From contig NZ_UGQM01000001.1 in NCBI RefSeq assembly GCF_900454025.1, positions 1,984,001-2,048,000 of the forward strand: a stretch of 64,000 nucleotides of DNA, given 5' to 3'. Positions 60,258-64,000 of this stretch are shown here, one piece after another; position 1 is the first letter of the stretch, and each line of letters opens with the position of its first letter. This DNA is from Mycolicibacterium gilvum (lineage in GTDB: Bacteria; Actinomycetota; Actinomycetes; Mycobacteriales; Mycobacteriaceae). The notes beneath the pieces were generated by a model. That model saw only the letters and a list, made by a program, of their open reading frames with translations, searched no databases and was not told the DNA's origin. A program made the position numbers and the translations under genes.

Positions 60258-61567
60258 ACCGACTGTGGCGCAATAGATCTGTGCTCGCGGTACTGCTCAC
60301 CGCGATCTTGGTCGGTGGACTGGTGGCGGTGGTGCGGATCACCGACCGCATTGCCCAGAACGTCGTCGTCGCATACTTCGAGAACAGCAACGGATTGTTC
60401 CCCGGCGATGACGTCCGGGTGCTCGGGGTTCCGGTGGGACGGGTCCTGGCCATCGAGCCCCAACCCGAACGCGCCAAGGTGACATTCTCCTATGACAGTG
60501 CGGTTCAGGTACCCGCTGACGTCAAGGCCGCCATCCTGTCCCCGCAACTGGTGACCGGACGTGCCATTCAGCTCACCCCGGCCTATACCGGCGGGCCGGT
60601 GATGGCCGACGGAGCCACCATCAGCCAGGGCCGCACCGTGGTCCCCGTCGAGTGGGACGACTTCCGTGACCAGCTGCAAAGGCTGACCGAACTTCTCGAG
60701 CCGACCGAGCCCGGCGGAGTCAGCACGCTGGGCGGGTTCGTCGACACCGCCGCGGACAACATGCGCGGGCAGGGCGGAGCTATCCGCGACACCGTCATCA
60801 AGCTTTCCCAGACACTGTCTACGCTCGGTGATCACAGCGACGACATCTTTGCGACGTTCACGAACCTGTCCACCGTCGTGACGGCGCTGCATGACAGCGC
60901 CGGAGCGCTGGAAGCACTCAACGGAAACCTCGCCGAGGTCAGCAGGCTGATCGCGGACAACCCAGACAAAGTCGCCATCGCCGTCGAGGCGCTCAACACC
61001 GCCGCCATCGATGTGAAAGCCTTCGCCGAGGAGAACCGCGACGTTGTCGGCACGACGGCCGACAAGCTGACGTCGATCTCGAACACGTTGGTGGGCAGCC
61101 TCGACGACATCAAGCAGACCCTGCACATCGCGCCCACGACCATCGGCAACTTCGACAACATCTACGAGCCGGCCAACGGGGCGCTGACCGGCGCGCTCGC
61201 GGTCAACAATTTCTCCAACCCGATCGAATTCCTCTGCGGCGCAGTGCAGGCGGCGTCCCGGCTGAACGGCGAACAGTCGGCGAAGCTGTGCGCGCAGTAT
61301 ATGGCGCCGATCTTCAAGAACCGCCAGTTCAACTTCCCGCCGCTGGGTTTCAACTTCTTGGTCGGCGCGCAGGCCCGTCCCAACGAGATCACCTACAGCG
61401 AGCCGTGGCTGCGTCCCGACTTCGTTCCACCGGCACCGGGGACAGCACCAGCCACCGTCCCGGTCGGGCCCCTGCCCGCTGAGGCAGCAGCGGCTCCTGC
61501 GGCGGTCCCGACCGACCCTGCCGCCGGACTGCCCGGGCTGATGATTCCGGACGGCGGCGGATCGTGA
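60254..61567 (+). CDS. Mce family protein D
   Basis: A 437-residue Mce protein: membrane helix (about 10-30), MCE domain (YFENSNGLFPGDDVRVLGVP, AILSPQLVTGRAIQLTPAYT), long helical tail, and a C-terminal part with QFNFPPLGFNFLVGAQARPN followed by an Ala/Pro-rich end. ATG 60254 overlaps mceC by four bases, and the 3' end overlaps mceE as GTGA. Confidence 0.92.
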   Translation: MNRLWRNRSVLAVLLTAILVGGLVAVVRITDRIAQNVVVAYFENSNGLFPGDDVRVLGVPVGRVLAIEPQPERAKVTFSYDSAVQVPADVKAAILSPQLVTGRAIQLTPAYTGGPVMADGATISQGRTVVPVEWDDFRDQLQRLTELLEPTEPGGVSTLGGFVDTAADNMRGQGGAIRDTVIKLSQTLSTLGDHSDDIFATFTNLSTVVTALHDSAGALEALNGNLAEVSRLIADNPDKVAIAVEALNTAAIDVKAFAEENRDVVGTTADKLTSISNTLVGSLDDIKQTLHIAPTTIGNFDNIYEPANGALTGALAVNNFSNPIEFLCGAVQAASRLNGEQSAKLCAQYMAPIFKNRQFNFPPLGFNFLVGAQARPNEITYSEPWLRPDFVPPAPGTAPATVPVGPLPAEAAAAPAAVPTDPAAGLPGLMIPDGGGS

Positions 61568-62694
61568 GAAGGCGCATACCCGCAGTGGTCATGATGCTTG
61601 CCGCCGTGCTGATGACCACGGGGTGCTCTCAGTGGCGCGGGTTGAACTCGCTGCCGATGCCCGGAACACAGGGCCGTGGCGAGGGGTCGTTTCTGGTCCA
61701 GGTGCAGATGCCCGACGTGAACAACATCGAGCCGAACTCCCGGGTGCGGGTCGCCGACGTGTCGGTGGGCACGGTTACCAGGATCGAACGGCAGAACTGG
61801 CACGCCCTACTCACGTTGACGCTCGACGGCGACGTCGACCTGCCTGCGAACTCGACCGCCAGGCTGGGCCAGACGAGCCTGCTCGGGTCACTGCACCTCG
61901 AGCTTGCCCCGCCGACCGACGAAGCCCCGCAGGGTCGGCTGCAGCAAGGTTCGCTGATTCCATTGTCGCGCACCGGGTCCTACCCAAGCACCGAGGAGAC
62001 GCTGGCCGCGCTGTCGTCTGTGCTCAACGGCGGCGGACTGGGTCACGTGCAGGACATCACCGAGGCGTTTTCCACCGCGTTCCGCGGCCGCGAACACGAT
62101 CTGCGCAACCTGATCGGCCAGCTGGACACCTTCACCACGGATCTCGACGACCAGACACCAGAGATCATCGCCGCCACCGAAAGTCTCAACCAGCTGGCCG
62201 CCAAGTTCGCCGCGCGCCAACCCGTCCTGGACCGGGCACTGCAGACCATCCCGGATGCGCTGGCCGAGTTGAACCGACAAAAGGACGACCTGATCAACGC
62301 GGCCGACCAGTTCGCGAAGTTCAGCGCACTGACCGTCGACACCGTCAACCAGACCAAGGAGAACCTGGTTCTCCAGCTGCAGCAGATCGGCCCGGTGCTG
62401 GAGAGCCTGGCCAACGCCGGGCCCAGCCTCACCCGGTCACTGAGCCTCATCCCGACCTTCCCGTTCCCGAACGAGACGATCGAGAAGTGGCAGCGCGGCG
62501 ACTACGCGAACCTGACCGCGATCGTCGACCTCACGCTGAGCCGCATCGACGCCGGACTGTTCACCGGCACGCGCTGGGAGGGTGACCTCACCGAACTCGA
62601 ATTGCAGTGGGGCAGAACGATCGGCCAGTTCCCCAGTCCGTATACGGCTGGCAATCCGCTTGTGGCACCATACCGTTGGGATCAGGGGCCCTGA
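61564..62694 (+). CDS. Mce family lipoprotein E (LprN-like)
   Basis: A 376-residue Mce protein with a lipoprotein signal: basic start MRRR, hydrophobic stretch and lipobox MTTGC, giving acylated Cys21. The MCE domain follows (VQVQMPDVNNIEPNSRVRVA, ARLGQTSLLGSLHLELAPP), then a helical tail. This is the fifth gene of a standard mce cluster, where the E subunit is the lipoprotein. Start GTG 61564 overlaps mceD. The stop overlaps the mceF ATG by one base (TGATG). Confidence 0.93.
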   Translation: MRRRIPAVVMMLAAVLMTTGCSQWRGLNSLPMPGTQGRGEGSFLVQVQMPDVNNIEPNSRVRVADVSVGTVTRIERQNWHALLTLTLDGDVDLPANSTARLGQTSLLGSLHLELAPPTDEAPQGRLQQGSLIPLSRTGSYPSTEETLAALSSVLNGGGLGHVQDITEAFSTAFRGREHDLRNLIGQLDTFTTDLDDQTPEIIAATESLNQLAAKFAARQPVLDRALQTIPDALAELNRQKDDLINAADQFAKFSALTVDTVNQTKENLVLQLQQIGPVLESLANAGPSLTRSLSLIPTFPFPNETIEKWQRGDYANLTAIVDLTLSRIDAGLFTGTRWEGDLTELELQWGRTIGQFPSPYTAGNPLVAPYRWDQGP

Positions 62695-64000
62695 TGCATC
62701 TGCACCGAAAGATCAAAATTCAGCTGGCGGTCTTTACCGTGATCGCGCTTTTTGCGGTTGCCGTCATGATCTTCCACTTCATGAAGCTGCCCGCCCAGCT
62801 GTTCGGAGTCGGACGGTACACCGTGACCGTCGAGCTTCCCAAAGCCGGTGGTCTGTACAACACCGGCAACGTCACCTATCGCGGCACGGAGGTGGGACGT
62901 GTGCAGTCGGTCCGTCTCACCAACGACGGAGTCGAGGCCGTTCTGTCGCTCAAGTCCGGCATCGACATTCCCTCCGATCTGCAGGCGCAGGTGCACAGCC
63001 AGTCGGCCATCGGCGAGCAGTACGTTGCGCTGTTGCCCAGGGACGGATCGTCGCGACCGCTGCGTGACGGTGACGTCATCACCATGGCGAATACGACCGT
63101 GCCACCCGACATCAACACGCTGCTCTCGGCGGCAAACACCGGACTTCAAGCCATCCCGGCGGACAGCCTGAAGACGCTGATCGACGAGTCCTACACCGCG
63201 GTGGGCGGACTCGGGCCCGAGCTGTCCCGTATTGTGCGCGGGTCCACCGATCTCTCGATCGCCGCGCGTGACAACCTGGATCCGCTTCTCGCGCTGATCG
63301 ATCAGGCGCAGCCGGTGCTCGACTCCCAAACCGGTACGGCGAACGAGATACAGACGTGGGCAACACATATCGCCGGGGCCACGGCCTCGCTCGAGGAGCG
63401 GGACGAGGCGGTCGCGGGCTTCATCGACAACGGAGGCCCGGCCGCCGACGAGGCCCGCCAGATCCTCGATCGCCTGCAGCCCACCTTGCCGATCCTGATG
63501 GCGAACCTGGTCAGTGTCGGCCAGGTCGCGCTGACCTACGCCGACAACATCGAACAACTGTTGGTGCTGCTGCCTCATGCCGTCGCCGCGGGCCATGCGG
63601 GCATCCTCGCGAACATGAACACCAAGCAGGCCTATCGAGGCCAGTACCTGAGCTTCAACCTCAACATCAACCTGCCGCCGCCGTGTACGACGGGGTTCCT
63701 GCCGGCCCAACAGCGCCGACCCCCCACCGAGGTGGACTATCCAGACCGCCCGCCCGGGGATCTGTACTGCCGGACACCGCAGGACGCGACGTTCAACGTG
63801 CGCGGGGTGCGCAACACCCCGTGCGCACAGAACCCCGCCAAACGTGCCCCGTCGGCCAGGCTGTGTGAAAGCGACGAACAGTTCGTACCGCTCAACGACG
63901 GCATGAACTGGAAGGGCGACCCGAATGCCACGCTGTCCGGGCAGCCGATCCCCGACCTCGGCCCCGCCGACCCACCGCCACCACCTGCTCCCGCGCCCGA
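62694..64000 (+). CDS. Mce family protein F (3' end outside window)
   Basis: At least 435 residues are visible and the frame is still open at the window end. ATG 62694 (MHLHRKIKIQLAVFTVIAL) opens an N-terminal membrane helix (about 8-29). The MCE domain is YTVTVELPKAGGLYNTGNVT, with VHSQSAIGEQYVALLPRDG. The helical tail is followed by a Cys-containing region (PPPCTTGFLPAQQRRPP, DLYCRTPQDATFNVRGVRNT, PCAQNP) typical of MceF, then a Pro-rich end. It is the last mce gene; Mas-type accessory genes would be expected beyond the window. Confidence 0.92.
   Translation, partial: MHLHRKIKIQLAVFTVIALFAVAVMIFHFMKLPAQLFGVGRYTVTVELPKAGGLYNTGNVTYRGTEVGRVQSVRLTNDGVEAVLSLKSGIDIPSDLQAQVHSQSAIGEQYVALLPRDGSSRPLRDGDVITMANTTVPPDINTLLSAANTGLQAIPADSLKTLIDESYTAVGGLGPELSRIVRGSTDLSIAARDNLDPLLALIDQAQPVLDSQTGTANEIQTWATHIAGATASLEERDEAVAGFIDNGGPAADEARQILDRLQPTLPILMANLVSVGQVALTYADNIEQLLVLLPHAVAAGHAGILANMNTKQAYRGQYLSFNLNINLPPPCTTGFLPAQQRRPPTEVDYPDRPPGDLYCRTPQDATFNVRGVRNTPCAQNPAKRAPSARLCESDEQFVPLNDGMNWKGDPNATLSGQPIPDLGPADPPPPPAPAP

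Overview
The window is high-GC actinobacterial DNA, almost certainly from a rapidly growing mycobacterium (Mycolicibacterium/Mycobacterium). The signs are a cyp136 / TetR / SDR / dinB2 / TetR / FMN-reductase / nrdHIE / TetR / Baeyer-Villiger monooxygenase / nrdF2 series that follows, as I recall it, the M. tuberculosis Rv3059-Rv3048c order, an MTB12-like secreted antigen, an mmr efflux gene and a complete YrbE/Mce operon. No tRNA, rRNA, CRISPR array, IS element or prophage was seen.

Region 1 (1-10.6 kb) is conserved backbone. It holds cyp136 with its divergent TetR regulator and a palindromic operator, an SDR, an AAA ATPase, a GAF protein, a TetR-dinB2 pair whose polymerase has a leucine at the steric gate, an FMN reductase, and the class Ib ribonucleotide reductase operon nrdH-nrdI-nrdE. 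A 54-residue membrane peptide gene lies just after nrdE. Twin NrdR boxes with identical geometry precede nrdH and the distant nrdF2.

Region 2 (10.6-26.8 kb) looks like an accessory block inserted between nrdE and the TetR gene that follows it in M. tuberculosis. It contains a GIY-YIG nuclease with a DUF5997 partner, a LysR-type substrate-binding domain protein, and a coupled operon (MTB12-like secreted protein, ABC ATPase, ABC permease, methyltransferase) behind a 26-bp palindrome. A Cys-containing ArsR/SufR-like regulator with a cupin and a VOC protein follow. The most striking part is a putative conflict/defence module: a 1399-residue TIR-nSTAND-transmembrane-WD40 protein (14 blades), a patatin phospholipase directly behind it, and a convergent membrane protein with TrkA-like and RyR domains. 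A SUKH (SMI1/KNR4) protein and a geranylgeranyl-reductase-like flavoprotein adjoin it.

Region 3 (26.9-32.6 kb) returns to backbone: TetR, a chimeric HD-GYP/LuxR gene flanked by two related ~72-bp repeats, a Baeyer-Villiger monooxygenase, then nrdF2.

Region 4 (32.7-41.9 kb) is a tight eight-gene minus-strand operon. It encodes a biotin-dependent acyl-CoA carboxylase (beta, alpha), two enoyl-CoA hydratases, a TIGR03084 protein, an AtuA-family protein, an acyl-CoA dehydrogenase and Mmr. The set resembles acyclic terpene or methyl-branched acyl-CoA catabolism.

Region 5 (42-64 kb) begins with a nitronate-monooxygenase-like gene and a tandem pair of GAF-LuxR regulators. It continues with a six-gene catabolic operon (two NTF2-like proteins, acyl-CoA ligase, aldehyde dehydrogenase, luciferase-like fragment, flavin reductase), a divergent acyl-CoA dehydrogenase, an F420-type luciferase-family oxidoreductase, a polytopic membrane protein, TetR and a yrbEAB-mceABCDEF operon cut by the window end. 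Three divergent promoters here share a composite CCxCC/GGxGG dyad motif, suggesting one regulon that couples Mce-mediated lipid import to catabolism.
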